Source of the DNA: Pseudomonas sp. HMWF021 | GTDB taxonomy: Bacteria > Pseudomonadota > Gammaproteobacteria > Pseudomonadales > Pseudomonadaceae | DNA length: 36,693 bases | Direction of reading: 5' to 3' | NCBI RefSeq assembly: GCF_003061005.1 | Contig: NZ_QAIK01000027.1 | Span: 1-36,693 of the forward strand | Part shown: one piece after another, positions 12,518 to 21,129 of the stretch | How positions within the stretch are numbered: position 1 is the stretch's first letter | Layout of the letters: each line of letters begins with the position of its first letter | Notes under the pieces: generated by a model | What the model was told of the DNA's origin: nothing | Databases searched by the model: none | The model's input: only the letters and a program-made list of their open reading frames with translations | Program-made: the position numbers and the translations under genes

Positions 12518-12943
12518 ATGGCTATGACAGTCCATTGCGATATCGTCAGCGCGGAAGGGGAAATCTTTTCCGGCCTGGTCGAGATGGTGATTGCGCACGG
12601 TGCACTGGGTGATCTTGGTATCGCTCTGGGTCACGCGCCGCTGATCACTAATCTGAAGCCAGGTCCTATCCGCCTGATCAAGCAAGGCGGGGAAGCCGAG
12701 GTGTTCTACATCTCCGGTGGTTTCCTCGAGGTTCAGCCGAACATGGTCAAGGTGCTTGCCGATACCGTGCAACGTGCCGCCGACCTGGATGAAGCTCAGG
12801 CTCAGGCAGCTCTCAAGGCTGCCGAGGCTGCTCTGCACGAAAAGAGCGCAGATTTCGATTACGGAGCTGCGTCCGCACGTCTGGCCGAGGCTGCAGCTCA
12901 GCTGCGCACCGTCCAGCAGATCCGCAAGAAGTTTGGCGGTTAA
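12518..12943 (+). CDS. atpC: F1Fo ATP synthase subunit epsilon
   Basis: Epsilon is the rotor-stalk subunit that inhibits ATP hydrolysis. It is 141 aa: an N-terminal beta sandwich ([40 protein letters not shown]) and a C-terminal two-helix hairpin rich in Ala and Glu. Start ATG 12518 (MAMTVH) follows TTGAGG; a second ATG at 12524 is possible. It is the last atp gene and is followed by a textbook terminator at 12972-13001. Confidence 0.97.
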   Translation: MAMTVHCDIVSAEGEIFSGLVEMVIAHGALGDLGIALGHAPLITNLKPGPIRLIKQGGEAEVFYISGGFLEVQPNMVKVLADTVQRAADLDEAQAQAALKAAEAALHEKSADFDYGAASARLAEAAAQLRTVQQIRKKFGG

Positions 12944-12971
12944 TCCGTCAGCCGCTTGTTGTGCGATTGAT

Positions 12972-13001
12972 AAAAAAGGGTAGCCTCGGCTACCCTTTTT
13001 T
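12972..13001 (+). terminator. Rho-independent terminator of the atp operon
   Basis: A perfect 14-bp stem (A6-GGGTAGCC at 12972-12985; GGCTACCC-T6 at 12988-13001) with a TC loop and a long T run lies 28 nt after the atpC stop. The A and T tracts on both sides make it potentially bidirectional. It separates atp from glmU. Confidence 0.93.
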
Positions 13002-13060
13002 CTTTTCCGATTTTTACAACCCGGTCGCAGTTGCTGACCACCCAGGATTGGTAGCCAGTC

Positions 13061-14428
13061 ATGTCTCTCGAAATCGTTATCCTCGCGGCCGGTCAAGGCA
13101 CCCGTATGCGTTCGGCGCTCCCGAAGGTTTTGCACCCGGTCGCCGGCAATTCCATGCTTGGCCATGTTATCCACAGCGCGCGGCAACTTGATCCGCAGCG
13201 TATTCATGTGGTCATCGGCCACGGTGCCGATGTGGTGCGCGAGCGTCTGGCGGCAGACGATCTGAATTTTGTCCTGCAGGACAAGCAACTGGGCACCGGT
13301 CACGCCACCGCGCAGGCTGTGCCATTCATTACCGCCGACACTGTGCTAATTCTCTACGGTGACGTGCCGCTGATCGAAGTTGAAACCCTGCAGCGTCTGC
13401 TCAAGCATGTCGTACCGGGCCAAATGGGCCTGTTGACCGTAGAACTGGAAGACCCGACCGGCTATGGCCGCATCGTTCGTGATGCTGACGGCAAGGTCAC
13501 GGCCATCGTCGAGCATAAAGATGCCAGCGAAGCACAACGCGCGATTACCGAAGGCAACACGGGCATCCTCGCCGTGCCGGCCAATCGTCTGGCCGACTGG
13601 ATGGGCCGCCTGTCGAACAACAATGCCCAGGGCGAGTACTACCTGACTGACGTCATCGAGATGGCGGTCAACGATGGGCTGGTGGTTGCTACCGAACAGC
13701 CGCATGACCCGATGGAAGTACAGGGCGCCAACGACCGCAAGCAACTCTCCGAGCTGGAGCGTCATTACCAGTTGCGCGCCGGCCGCCGTCTGATGGCGCA
13801 AGGCGTGACCTTGCGTGACCCGGCGCGTTTCGATCTGCGTGGTGAAGTGACCGTCGGTCGTGACGTGCTGATCGACGTCAACGTGATTCTCGAAGGTAAC
13901 GTCGTGATCGAAGACGACGTAGTGATCGGCCCTAACTGCGTGATCAAGGACAGCACCCTGCGTAAAGGCGTGGTGATCAAGGCCAACAGCCATATCGAAG
14001 GTGCCATTCTTGGCGAAGGCAGCGATGCCGGTCCTTTCGCTCGTCTGCGTCCAGGTACTGTGCTGGAGGCGCGTGCGCATGTGGGTAACTTCGTCGAACT
14101 GAAGAATGCTCATATGGGCGAGGGCGCCAAGGCCGGGCACCTGACCTATCTGGGCGACGCCGAAATAGGCGCACGCAGCAACATCGGTGCAGGAACCATC
14201 ACCTGTAACTACGATGGCGCCAACAAGTGGAAGACCGTGCTGGGCGAAGACGTGTTCATCGGTTCCAACAACTCGTTGGTGGCGCCTGTGGATATCTCGT
14301 CCGGGGCAACCACCGCAGCGGGCTCGACCATCACGCAGAACGTGGATAACGCGCAGTTGGCGGTGGGTCGGGCGCGGCAGAAAAATATCGACGGCTGGAA
14401 GCGCCCGGAAAAGATCAAGAAGAGCTGA
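13061..14428 (+). CDS. glmU: Bifunctional GlmU (GlcN-1-P acetyltransferase / GlcNAc-1-P uridyltransferase)
   Basis: GlmU makes UDP-GlcNAc from glucosamine-1-phosphate, acetyl-CoA and UTP, feeding peptidoglycan, lipid A and lipid-linked polysaccharide primers. It is 455 aa. The N-terminal pyrophosphorylase domain (to ~230) shows [20 protein letters not shown] (residues ~7-26) and the QLGTGHA and YGDVPL blocks. The C-terminal part (from ~250) is a left-handed beta helix of hexapeptide repeats with the acetyltransferase block [12 protein letters not shown] and [11 protein letters not shown] perfect DnaA box lies at 13167-13175 and another two bases after the stop (14430-14438). Confidence 0.98.
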   Translation: MSLEIVILAAGQGTRMRSALPKVLHPVAGNSMLGHVIHSARQLDPQRIHVVIGHGADVVRERLAADDLNFVLQDKQLGTGHATAQAVPFITADTVLILYGDVPLIEVETLQRLLKHVVPGQMGLLTVELEDPTGYGRIVRDADGKVTAIVEHKDASEAQRAITEGNTGILAVPANRLADWMGRLSNNNAQGEYYLTDVIEMAVNDGLVVATEQPHDPMEVQGANDRKQLSELERHYQLRAGRRLMAQGVTLRDPARFDLRGEVTVGRDVLIDVNVILEGNVVIEDDVVIGPNCVIKDSTLRKGVVIKANSHIEGAILGEGSDAGPFARLRPGTVLEARAHVGNFVELKNAHMGEGAKAGHLTYLGDAEIGARSNIGAGTITCNYDGANKWKTVLGEDVFIGSNNSLVAPVDISSGATTAAGSTITQNVDNAQLAVGRARQKNIDGWKRPEKIKKS

Positions 14429-14448
14429 GTTATCCACAGCTGCTTTAC

Positions 14449-14481
14449 GATCAAAAGATCGCAGCCTTCGGCAGCCCTACA
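14449..14481 (+). repeat. REP element (single copy) after glmU
   Basis: These 33 nt match the right arm of the REPIN at 21029-21108 (ATCAAAAGATCGCAGCC... core, ending CCTACA) except for one missing T near the end. Here it is a singlet, and its last bases overlap the glmU terminator stem. Confidence 0.8.
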
Positions 14482-14508
14482 AAGGGGCCAGGGGTTGCGA
14501 TTTTTTTA
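14471..14508 (+). terminator. Probable glmU terminator
   Basis: GCAGCCCT (14471-14478) pairs with GGGGTTGC (14491-14498) using two G-U wobbles, followed by GA and seven T residues (14501-14507). The stem is built partly from the REP element, so the repeat seems to have been recruited as a terminator arm. Confidence 0.55.
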
Positions 14509-14518
14509 TGACCTGAGC

Positions 14519-14547
14519 TTGACGATTGAAGGCCGATAGGTTTTGAT
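14519..14547 (+). promoter_or_regulatory. Candidate glmR-glmS promoter
   Basis: TTGACG (14519-14524) and TTTGAT (14542-14547) are 17 bp apart, a fair sigma-70 match. They lie after the glmU terminator and about 40 bp before the glmR ATG. Confidence 0.4.
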
Positions 14548-14560
14548 TGCTTCCGTTATC

Positions 14561-14573
14561 TTTCGAAACGAAA
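14561..14573. promoter_or_regulatory. Palindrome, candidate GlmR operator
   Basis: TTTCG-AAA-CGAAA is a small inverted repeat 11 bp before the glmR start and downstream of the candidate -10. Its place fits autoregulation of glmR-glmS by the DeoR-type protein. Operator function is inference. Confidence 0.3.
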
Positions 14574-14584
14574 TTTAAGAAGCC

Positions 14585-15361
14585 ATGTCGAAACGCAACA
14601 CACCCCAACGCCGGCATAACATTCTCGCCTTGCTCAATGAGCAGGGCGAAGTCAGTGTTGATGAACTGGCCAAGCGCTTCGAAACTTCGGAAGTTACGAT
14701 CCGCAAGGATCTGGCAGCACTTGAGAGCCATGGTCTGCTGCTGCGTCGTTATGGCGGGGCGATCACCATGCCGCAGGAGCTGGTCGCTGAACCCGGCCAG
14801 AGCGTTTCGAAATACAAACAGGCGATTGCCCGCGCTGCCGTAAAACGCATTCGCGAGCACGCCCGCATCATCATCGACAGCGGCAGCACCACCGCCGCCA
14901 TGATCCCCGAGCTCGGTCAGCAGCCGGGTCTGGTCGTCATGACCAACTCCCTGCACGTTGCCAACGCCTTGAGCGAACTCGAACACGAGCCGGTGCTGTT
15001 GATGACCGGCGGCACCTGGGATCCGCATTCCGAGTCCTTTCAAGGTCAGGTGGCCGAGCAGGTACTACGCTCTTACGACTTCGATCAGTTGTTCATTGGC
15101 GCCGATGGCATCGATCTGGTGCGCGGTACCACTACGTTCAACGAACTGCTCGGCTTGAGCCGGGTGATGGCCGACGTGGCGCGTGAAGTGATCGTGATGG
15201 TCGAGGCCGACAAGATCGGTCGCAAGATTCCCAACCTGGAGCTGCCCTGGAGCAGCGTCCATACCCTCATTACCGATGATCGCTTGCCCATCGACGCACG
15301 CGATCAGATTCAGGCCCGCGGTATCACCGTGATTTGCGCGGCTGTCAGTCAGGAGAAATAA
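14585..15361 (+). CDS. glmR: DeoR-family transcriptional regulator GlmR
   Basis: This is a 258-aa DeoR/GlpR-type regulator. The N-terminal helix-turn-helix is seen at residues ~6-57 ([20 protein letters not shown], then [20 protein letters not shown]). The sugar-phosphate isomerase-like sensor domain (from ~75) has [29 protein letters not shown] and FIGADGID. In P. aeruginosa the equivalent gene between glmU and glmS is known as glmR (PA5550), where a mutant was antibiotic-hypersusceptible. Only 2 nt separate its stop from the glmS start, so co-expression with glmS is near certain. The likely effector is an amino-sugar phosphate (inference). Confidence 0.9.
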   Translation: MSKRNTPQRRHNILALLNEQGEVSVDELAKRFETSEVTIRKDLAALESHGLLLRRYGGAITMPQELVAEPGQSVSKYKQAIARAAVKRIREHARIIIDSGSTTAAMIPELGQQPGLVVMTNSLHVANALSELEHEPVLLMTGGTWDPHSESFQGQVAEQVLRSYDFDQLFIGADGIDLVRGTTTFNELLGLSRVMADVAREVIVMVEADKIGRKIPNLELPWSSVHTLITDDRLPIDARDQIQARGITVICAAVSQEK

Positions 15362-15363
15362 GC

Positions 15364-17196
15364 ATGTGTGGAATTGTCGGCGCAGTTGCTGAACGTAATA
15401 TCACCGCTATCTTGCTCGAAGGCCTCAAGCGCCTTGAATACCGCGGCTATGACAGCGCCGGTGTGGCGGTTTTCACCAATGATGAAAAGCTTGAGCGCAT
15501 GCGTCGTCCGGGCAAGGTCAGCGAACTGGAAGCCGCGCTGGCCGAACAGCCGTTGGTGGGCCGTCTCGGTATCGCCCACACCCGTTGGGCTACTCACGGT
15601 GCGCCTTGCGAGCGCAACGCGCACCCGCATTTCTCTGGCGATATCGCCGTGGTGCACAACGGCATCATCGAGAACCACGAAGCCCTGCGTGAACAACTCA
15701 AAGCGCTGGGCTACGTGTTCAGTTCGGACACCGACACCGAAGTCATCGCTCATCTGCTGAACCACAAACTCAAGGATCAGCCTGATCTGACCGTAGCGCT
15801 CAAGGCCACCGTCAAGGAACTGCACGGTGCGTACGGTCTGGCTGTGATCAATGCACAACAACCTGATTGCCTGGTAGCCGCACGCAGTGGCAGCCCACTG
15901 GTGATCGGCTTGGGCCTGGGCGAGAACTTCCTCGCGTCCGACCAGTTGGCCCTGCGCCAGGTGACTGACCGTTTCATGTACCTGGAAGAAGGCGATATCG
16001 CCGAAATTCGCCGCGATAACGTGCAGATCTGGGACGTGAACGGTAATGCCGTCGAGCGCCAGACCGTGCAGTACAGCGATGGCGCCGAAGCCGCCGACAA
16101 GGGCGAATTCCGTCACTACATGCTCAAGGAAATCCACGAGCAACCGTCCGTGGTTCAGCGCACCCTCGAAGGTCGCCTGAGCAACAATCAGGTGCTGGTG
16201 CAGGCCTTCGGTCCACAGGCTGCCGAACTGTTCGCCAAAGTGCGCAACGTCCAGATCGTCGCCTGCGGCACCAGCTATCACGCCGGTATGGTTGCGCGTT
16301 ACTGGCTCGAAGAACTGGCCGGCATTCCGTGCCAGGTCGAAGTCGCCAGCGAATTCCGCTACCGCAAGGTGGTGGTGCAGCCGGACACCCTGTTCGTCAC
16401 CATCTCGCAGTCCGGCGAAACCGCCGACACCCTGGCTGCGCTGCGCAATGCCAAAGAGCTGGGTTTTCTCGCCAGCCTGGCAATCTGCAACGTCGGCATC
16501 AGCTCGCTGGTGCGTGAGTCGGACCTGACTCTGCTGACCCAAGCCGGTCGCGAAATCGGTGTTGCCTCGACCAAGGCGTTCACCACGCAACTGGTCGGCC
16601 TGCTCCTGCTGACCCTGTCCCTGGGGCAGGTGCGCGGCACGCTGGGCAAAGACGTTGAAGCCACGCTGGTGGAAGAATTGCGTCGCCTGCCGACCCGTCT
16701 GGGCGAAGCGCTGGCGATGGACAGCACGGTGGAAAAAATCGCCGAACTGTTTGCCGAGAAGAACCACACCCTGTTCCTCGGTCGTGGCGCGCAATTCCCG
16801 GTGGCAATGGAAGGCGCCCTGAAGCTCAAGGAAATCTCTTACATCCACGCCGAAGCCTATCCGGCCGGTGAGCTGAAGCACGGCCCGCTGGCGCTTGTGG
16901 ATAACGACATGCCAGTGGTCACCGTGGCGCCAAACAACGAACTGCTGGAGAAGCTCAAGTCCAACCTGCAGGAAGTCCGCGCCCGTGGCGGTGAACTGAT
17001 CGTGTTCGCCGACGAAAAAGCCGGGATGACCAATGGAGAAGGCACCCACGTGGTGGAAATGCCGCACATCCACGACATTCTCTCGCCGATCCTTTACACC
17101 ATCCCGTTGCAACTGCTGTCGTACTACGTTGCCGTGCTCAAAGGCACTGACGTCGACCAGCCGCGCAACCTGGCGAAGTCGGTGACGGTGGAATAA
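15364..17196 (+). CDS. glmS: Glutamine-fructose-6-phosphate aminotransferase GlmS
   Basis: GlmS converts fructose-6-phosphate and glutamine to glucosamine-6-phosphate, the first step towards UDP-GlcNAc. It is 610 aa. Cys2 ([12 protein letters not shown]) is the N-terminal nucleophile of the glutaminase domain, with [13 protein letters not shown] and [13 protein letters not shown]. Two SIS domains follow ([47 protein letters not shown]), and the C terminus [13 protein letters not shown] is the Tn7 target sequence. Start ATG 15364 follows AGGAGA; upstream in-frame codons would displace the essential Cys2. No glmS ribozyme is present in the 2-nt gap. A perfect DnaA box lies at 16896-16904. Confidence 0.98.
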   Translation: MCGIVGAVAERNITAILLEGLKRLEYRGYDSAGVAVFTNDEKLERMRRPGKVSELEAALAEQPLVGRLGIAHTRWATHGAPCERNAHPHFSGDIAVVHNGIIENHEALREQLKALGYVFSSDTDTEVIAHLLNHKLKDQPDLTVALKATVKELHGAYGLAVINAQQPDCLVAARSGSPLVIGLGLGENFLASDQLALRQVTDRFMYLEEGDIAEIRRDNVQIWDVNGNAVERQTVQYSDGAEAADKGEFRHYMLKEIHEQPSVVQRTLEGRLSNNQVLVQAFGPQAAELFAKVRNVQIVACGTSYHAGMVARYWLEELAGIPCQVEVASEFRYRKVVVQPDTLFVTISQSGETADTLAALRNAKELGFLASLAICNVGISSLVRESDLTLLTQAGREIGVASTKAFTTQLVGLLLLTLSLGQVRGTLGKDVEATLVEELRRLPTRLGEALAMDSTVEKIAELFAEKNHTLFLGRGAQFPVAMEGALKLKEISYIHAEAYPAGELKHGPLALVDNDMPVVTVAPNNELLEKLKSNLQEVRARGGELIVFADEKAGMTNGEGTHVVEMPHIHDILSPILYTIPLQLLSYYVAVLKGTDVDQPRNLAKSVTVE

Positions 17197-17225
17197 GTTA
17201 TCCACAGCTGACATTGACCCGCAAA
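17158..17225 (+). other. Chromosomal attTn7 site (apparently unoccupied)
   Basis: The glmS 3' end encodes [11 protein letters not shown]-stop, the conserved sequence read by Tn7 TnsD. Insertion normally falls about 25 bp after the stop, here near 17221, which is at the edge of the glmS terminator. The DNA that follows is a terminator and a LysR gene with no Tn7 end or tns gene, so the site looks empty. Confidence 0.75.
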
Positions 17226-17250
17226 AATCGCAGCCTCGGCTGCGATTTTT
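17223..17250 (+). terminator. Rho-independent terminator of glmS
   Basis: AAAAATCGCAGCC (17223-17235) and GGCTGCGATTTTT (17238-17250) form a perfect 13-bp stem with a TC loop and a T5 tail, 26 nt after the glmS stop. It resembles the atp terminator in design (A tract, GCC-TC-GGC tip, T tract). Confidence 0.93.
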
Positions 17251-17271
17251 GTATCTGAATCGAGGACCTCC

Positions 17272-18198
17272 ATGGACCGCTTCCAGGAAATGCAGATCTT
17301 CGCCACGGTGGCCCAGGAGCAAGGTTTCTCGGCGGCGGCGCGACGTCTTGGCTTGTCCGCGGCCAGTGTCACCCGGGCGGTGGCGGCGCTGGAGCAGCGC
17401 ATCGGTACGCAGTTGCTGATTCGCACCACGCGCACTGTGCACCTCAGCGAGGCCGGTCAGCGTTATCTGGAAGATTGTCGGAGAATTCTCGCCGAAGTGC
17501 AGGAAGCCGAGGATTCGGCGGCCGGCAGCCACGCCCAGCCTCGTGGGCAATTGACGGTGACCGCGCCGGTATTGTTCGGCGAGCTGTTTGTCACACCGCT
17601 GATGGCGGCTTATCTGACGCAATACCCGGACGTTTCGATCAATGCGCTGTTGGTTGATCGGGTAGTCAGCATGGTCGAAGAGGGGATAGACGTCGCGGTG
17701 CGCATCGGTGAGTTGCCGGACAGCAATCAGCACGCGATTCGTGTCGGTGAAGTGCGACGAGTGATCTGCGCATCGCCGGCTTATCTGGCCCGACACGGTC
17801 GTCCCGAGCATCCGCAGATGCTGGCCGGCGCGCCGGTGGTGGCGACCTCGTCCATCGGCCAGTTGCGCAACTGGCCGTTTGTGGATCAGGGCGAAGCGAT
17901 CAGCGTGCGGCCCGAGCCGAGGCTGGTGGTCACAGCCAATCAGGCGGCCATTACGGCGGCCTGCCTGGGGTTGGGGCTGACCCGGGTGTTGTCCTATCAG
18001 GTCGCGGGCAAAGTGGCATCCGGAGAGCTGGAAATTGTCCTCGCCGACTTCGAATTGCCGCCGCTGCCGATTCATGTGGTGTATCAGGGCGGGCGCAAGG
18101 CGCCGGCGCGGGTGCGTAGTTTTGTCGACCATGCGGTGACGTCATTGCGTGAGCATCCGGCGCTGCAGAACGCCGCGTTATTTCATCAGGTGAAATAA
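17272..18198 (+). CDS. LysR-family transcriptional regulator
   Basis: This is a 308-aa LysR-type regulator. The winged helix-turn-helix is at residues ~1-60 (MDRFQEMQIFATVAQEQGFS; AARRLGLSAASVTRAVAALE; LLIRTTRTVHLSEAGQRYL). The substrate-binding domain (~90-295) follows, with GEVRRVICASPAYLARHG as in the CrgA/AaeR-like branch. It lies 21 bp after the glmS terminator, on the same strand, and is followed by the glutathione S-transferase-like gene and the flavin reductase. Genes of this class often control a neighbouring oxidoreductase, but that is inference because no divergent target gene is present. The effector is unknown. Confidence 0.92.
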   Translation: MDRFQEMQIFATVAQEQGFSAAARRLGLSAASVTRAVAALEQRIGTQLLIRTTRTVHLSEAGQRYLEDCRRILAEVQEAEDSAAGSHAQPRGQLTVTAPVLFGELFVTPLMAAYLTQYPDVSINALLVDRVVSMVEEGIDVAVRIGELPDSNQHAIRVGEVRRVICASPAYLARHGRPEHPQMLAGAPVVATSSIGQLRNWPFVDQGEAISVRPEPRLVVTANQAAITAACLGLGLTRVLSYQVAGKVASGELEIVLADFELPPLPIHVVYQGGRKAPARVRSFVDHAVTSLREHPALQNAALFHQVK

Positions 18199-18300
18199 TG
18201 GATTGTGTTTGCTGGTGATTCTGTTGCTTTGAGGATAGGTGGAAGATGGCCTCCATCGGCGCTGCCATCCCGTACGGCGCCACCTCCAGCGGAGTCGACC

Positions 18301-18927
18301 ATGCAAGCGATCAAACTCTACAACTTCCCGCGTTCCGGCCACGCCCATCGCGTGGAGCTGATGCTGTCTCTGCTGCAACTGCCGACTGAACTGATCCTGG
18401 TCGATCTGGCCAAGGGTGAGCACAAGCAGGCGCCGTATCTGGCGATCAACAGTTTCGGCCAGGTGCCGGCGATTGATGATGGCGGCGTGGTGCTCGCCGA
18501 TTCCAACGCGATTCTGGTGTATCTGGCGCTCAAATACGGCAACGGCCGTTGGCTGCCCACCGATCCGCTGGGCGCTGCACGGGTCCAGCGCTGGTTGTCG
18601 GTGGCGGCGGGGCCGATTGCTTTTGGTCCGGCGGCGGCACGCCTGGTCACCGTGTTTGGTGCGCAACTGAACGCTGAAGAGCTGATTACCCGCGCGCACA
18701 ACCTGCTCAAGGTGATGGAGGTGGAGCTGGGCAAGACCCCGTACCTGGCCGGCAGCGAGCCTACCATCGCCGACGTGTCCGCCTACAGCTACATCGCTCA
18801 TGCGCCGGAAGGCAACGTGTCGCTGGACGACTACGCCAACGTGCGTGCCTGGCTGGCGCGTGTCGAAGCCTTGCCTGGTTTTGTCGGCATGCCGCGCACC
18901 GTCGCCGGTCTGCAAAAGACTGCCTGA
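18301..18927 (+). CDS. Glutathione S-transferase family protein
   Basis: The 208-aa product has the two-domain GST layout. The N-terminal thioredoxin fold holds [19 protein letters not shown] (candidate catalytic Ser/Arg near residues 10-12), [11 protein letters not shown] (cis-Pro loop) and [12 protein letters not shown] (glutathione gamma-glutamyl site). The C-terminal all-helical domain contains [20 protein letters not shown], the usual N-capping/hydrophobic staple region. Start ATG 18301 follows GGAG; an open frame extends further upstream but has no ribosome site. It sits 102 bp after the LysR gene and 60 bp before the flavin reductase and may be part of a detoxification unit. The substrate is unknown. 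Confidence 0.92.
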   Translation: MQAIKLYNFPRSGHAHRVELMLSLLQLPTELILVDLAKGEHKQAPYLAINSFGQVPAIDDGGVVLADSNAILVYLALKYGNGRWLPTDPLGAARVQRWLSVAAGPIAFGPAAARLVTVFGAQLNAEELITRAHNLLKVMEVELGKTPYLAGSEPTIADVSAYSYIAHAPEGNVSLDDYANVRAWLARVEALPGFVGMPRTVAGLQKTA

Positions 18928-18987
18928 GGGTCTGGCCCGATCTGATCGAGTTATCCACAATGCGCCGGCGGCGCGGGGAGATGCGTG

Positions 18988-21018
18988 ATGGAACGTTCAC
19001 CGTGGCACGCTGGCGAGCAAAAACTACAGGCCCATGTTGGCGTTGCCGAGCGTATGGAGGCCTTCGGTCGCAAGGTGATTCGCGACTGGATGCCGGATCA
19101 ACACCGCGCATTTTATGAGCAATTACCGTTCATGCTGTACGGCGCGGTCGATGCTGACGGGCGTCCATGGGCCAGCGTGCTCGAAGGCGCGCCGGGGTTT
19201 GCTCATTCGCCTGATCCCGAGCACCTGCATTTCGCCAGCCAACCCGCTGCCGATGATCCAGCGCAATTGCGCAATGGTGAACCGATCGGGCTGCTCGGCA
19301 TTGAATTGCATACTCGCCGCCGCAATCGCCTCAACGGTCATGTCGCCAATCTGACCGTGCAGGGTTTCGAGGTGAGCGTGGATCAGGCTTTCGGCAACTG
19401 TCCGCAATACATTCAACTGCGCCAGTTCCAGCGGGTGCCGCTGACCGATCCGCAGACACGGCCCGCGCAGCACGGCGACGGTCTTGATGACGCGGCCAGG
19501 GCGATGATCGGAGGTGCCGACACCTTCTTCGTCGCCAGCTATGTCGATGTCGATGGCCAACGTGCGGTGGACGTTTCCCACCGTGGCGGTCAGCCCGGGT
19601 TTGTCCGGGTCGAGGGCAATCGTCTGACCATCCCGGATTTTGCCGGCAATCTGCACTTCAACACGCTCGGCAATCTCCTGCTCAACCCCAAGGCTGGCTT
19701 GCTGTTCATCGACTTTTCCACAGGCGATGTGCTGCAACTGAGCGGGCGAACCGAGATCATCCTTGAAGGGCCGCAGATCGAAGCGTTCCAGGGCGCCGAG
19801 CGCCTGTGGACATTCGAGGTAGAGAGACTGGTGCGGCGCCCGGGAGCTTTGGCGTTGCGCTGGCGCTTCGACGGCATGTCGCCCACCAGTCTGCTGACCG
19901 GCACCTGGGCCCAGGCCGATGCACGCTTGCAGGCCAAGGCATTGGGTGACCGCTGGCGGCCGCTGCAGGTGACCCGCATCGAAAGGGAGAGCCAGCACAT
20001 TCGTTCGATTTATCTGCAACCGGACGATGGCGCGGGGATGCCGGTGTTTCAGGCCGGGCAGCACCTGCCGCTGCGCTTCACTCTGGACGGTGAAACGCAT
20101 ATCCGCACCTACAGCCTGTCGAGTGCGCCATCGGATGATTTCCTGCGCATCAGTGTGAAACGCGAGGGCTTGGTTTCAGGCCATTTGCACCAGCAGATCC
20201 GGGTCGGCGATATCCTCGAGGCTCGGGCGCCACAGGGTCACTTCACCGTGGCGCCACTGGAACAGCGGCCGCTGGTGCTGCTGGCGGCGGGGGTTGGCAT
20301 CACGCCGTTGCTGTCGATGCTGCGTGAGGTGGTGTATCAGGGCCTGCGTACTCGCAGGATCCGGCCGACATGGTTGCTGCAGAGTTCGCGCAGCCTGGCC
20401 GATCAGCCATTTCGCCAGGAAATCGATCGCGTGCTGGAAAGTGCGGGCGAGGCGGTACGGGTGATTCGCCTGCTCAGCCAGCCGGAGGCCGATGTGCACG
20501 AGGGCGAGGATTTCGACCGCCATGGGCGCATCGATGGGGCACTGCTGCGCGATCTGCTGGAGGTCGAGGACTACGACCAGATCGATTTTGCTGTCTGTGG
20601 CCCCGGCGCCTTTACCCAAAGCATCTACGACAGCCTGCGTGAGCTGGACATCCGCGACGCACGTATTCACGCCGAAACCTTCGGTCCCTCGACGCTCAAG
20701 CGCCAGCCGGATCCGGATGCCGTGATCATCGAGCAGTCACCGGCCGCGGTCGTCTCGGTGCCGGTCGTGTTCGAACGTTCGGCGAAGGAAGCACGCTGGC
20801 AGCCGGACGGCGGCAGTCTGCTGGAACTCGCGGAAAGCCGTGGCCTGCGCCCGGAGTTCAGTTGCCGTGGAGGTTCGTGCGGCACCTGCAAGACGCGGTT
20901 GATCAGCGGCGCGGTAAATTATCCACAGCCCCCGGCAGACTTGCCGGAAGCGGGGCAGGTGCTGATCTGCTGCGCGGTGCCGGCGCAAAGTGAGCAGCCG
21001 CTGGTGCTGGATCTGTAA
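18988..21018 (+). CDS. PNPOx-like / FAD-NAD(P)H reductase / 2Fe-2S ferredoxin fusion protein
   Basis: This 676-aa protein joins three modules. Residues ~1-330 form a pyridoxamine-5'-phosphate-oxidase-like split-barrel flavin domain (FFVASYVDVDGQRAVDVSHR; LLFIDFSTGDVLQLSGR). Residues ~335-560 are a ferredoxin-reductase-type FAD/NAD(P)H domain with RTYS at 373-376 and GVGITPLLSML from about 435. Residues ~590-676 are a plant-type 2Fe-2S ferredoxin domain with Cys626, Cys631, Cys634 and Cys661. Electrons would flow from NAD(P)H through FAD and the cluster. Start ATG 18988 follows GGGGAG; GTG at 18985 is an alternative. The substrate is unknown; related fusions are usually annotated as pyridoxamine 5'-phosphate oxidase family or FAD-binding oxidoreductase. 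A perfect DnaA box lies in it at 20919-20927. Confidence 0.9.
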   Translation: MERSPWHAGEQKLQAHVGVAERMEAFGRKVIRDWMPDQHRAFYEQLPFMLYGAVDADGRPWASVLEGAPGFAHSPDPEHLHFASQPAADDPAQLRNGEPIGLLGIELHTRRRNRLNGHVANLTVQGFEVSVDQAFGNCPQYIQLRQFQRVPLTDPQTRPAQHGDGLDDAARAMIGGADTFFVASYVDVDGQRAVDVSHRGGQPGFVRVEGNRLTIPDFAGNLHFNTLGNLLLNPKAGLLFIDFSTGDVLQLSGRTEIILEGPQIEAFQGAERLWTFEVERLVRRPGALALRWRFDGMSPTSLLTGTWAQADARLQAKALGDRWRPLQVTRIERESQHIRSIYLQPDDGAGMPVFQAGQHLPLRFTLDGETHIRTYSLSSAPSDDFLRISVKREGLVSGHLHQQIRVGDILEARAPQGHFTVAPLEQRPLVLLAAGVGITPLLSMLREVVYQGLRTRRIRPTWLLQSSRSLADQPFRQEIDRVLESAGEAVRVIRLLSQPEADVHEGEDFDRHGRIDGALLRDLLEVEDYDQIDFAVCGPGAFTQSIYDSLRELDIRDARIHAETFGPSTLKRQPDPDAVIIEQSPAAVVSVPVVFERSAKEARWQPDGGSLLELAESRGLRPEFSCRGGSCGTCKTRLISGAVNYPQPPADLPEAGQVLICCAVPAQSEQPLVLDL

Positions 21019-21028
21019 CGCACTCCCC

Positions 21029-21108
21029 TGTAGGAGCTGCCGCAGGCTGCGATCTTTTGATCCGGGGTTTTTAGAATCAAAAGATCGCAGCCTTCGGCAG
21101 CTCCTACA
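21029..21108. repeat. REPIN: inverted pair of REP elements
   Basis: Two 33-nt arms (21029-21061 and 21076-21108) are inverted copies with a single mismatch, around a 14-nt loop that includes GGGGTTTTT. The arms begin and end with TGTAGGAGCTGCCG and CGGCAGCTCCTACA. It lies between convergent genes and could act as a bidirectional terminator. The same family appears as a singlet at 14449-14481. Confidence 0.93.
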
Positions 21109-21129
21109 GAGGATCGGTGTTTTGGTGGA

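Noticed and set aside
15362-15363. glmS ribozyme-riboswitch
   Set aside because: Only 2 nt separate glmR from glmS, and the upstream sequence is glmR coding. There is no room for the ribozyme, which is a feature of Gram-positive bacteria.
15349-18132. A very long open frame (over 900 codons) on the minus strand opposite glmS and the LysR gene
   Set aside because: It is antisense to two certain genes, has a low-complexity His/Gln/Arg-rich composition and no recognisable domain. Such frames arise from the codon bias of GC-rich genes.
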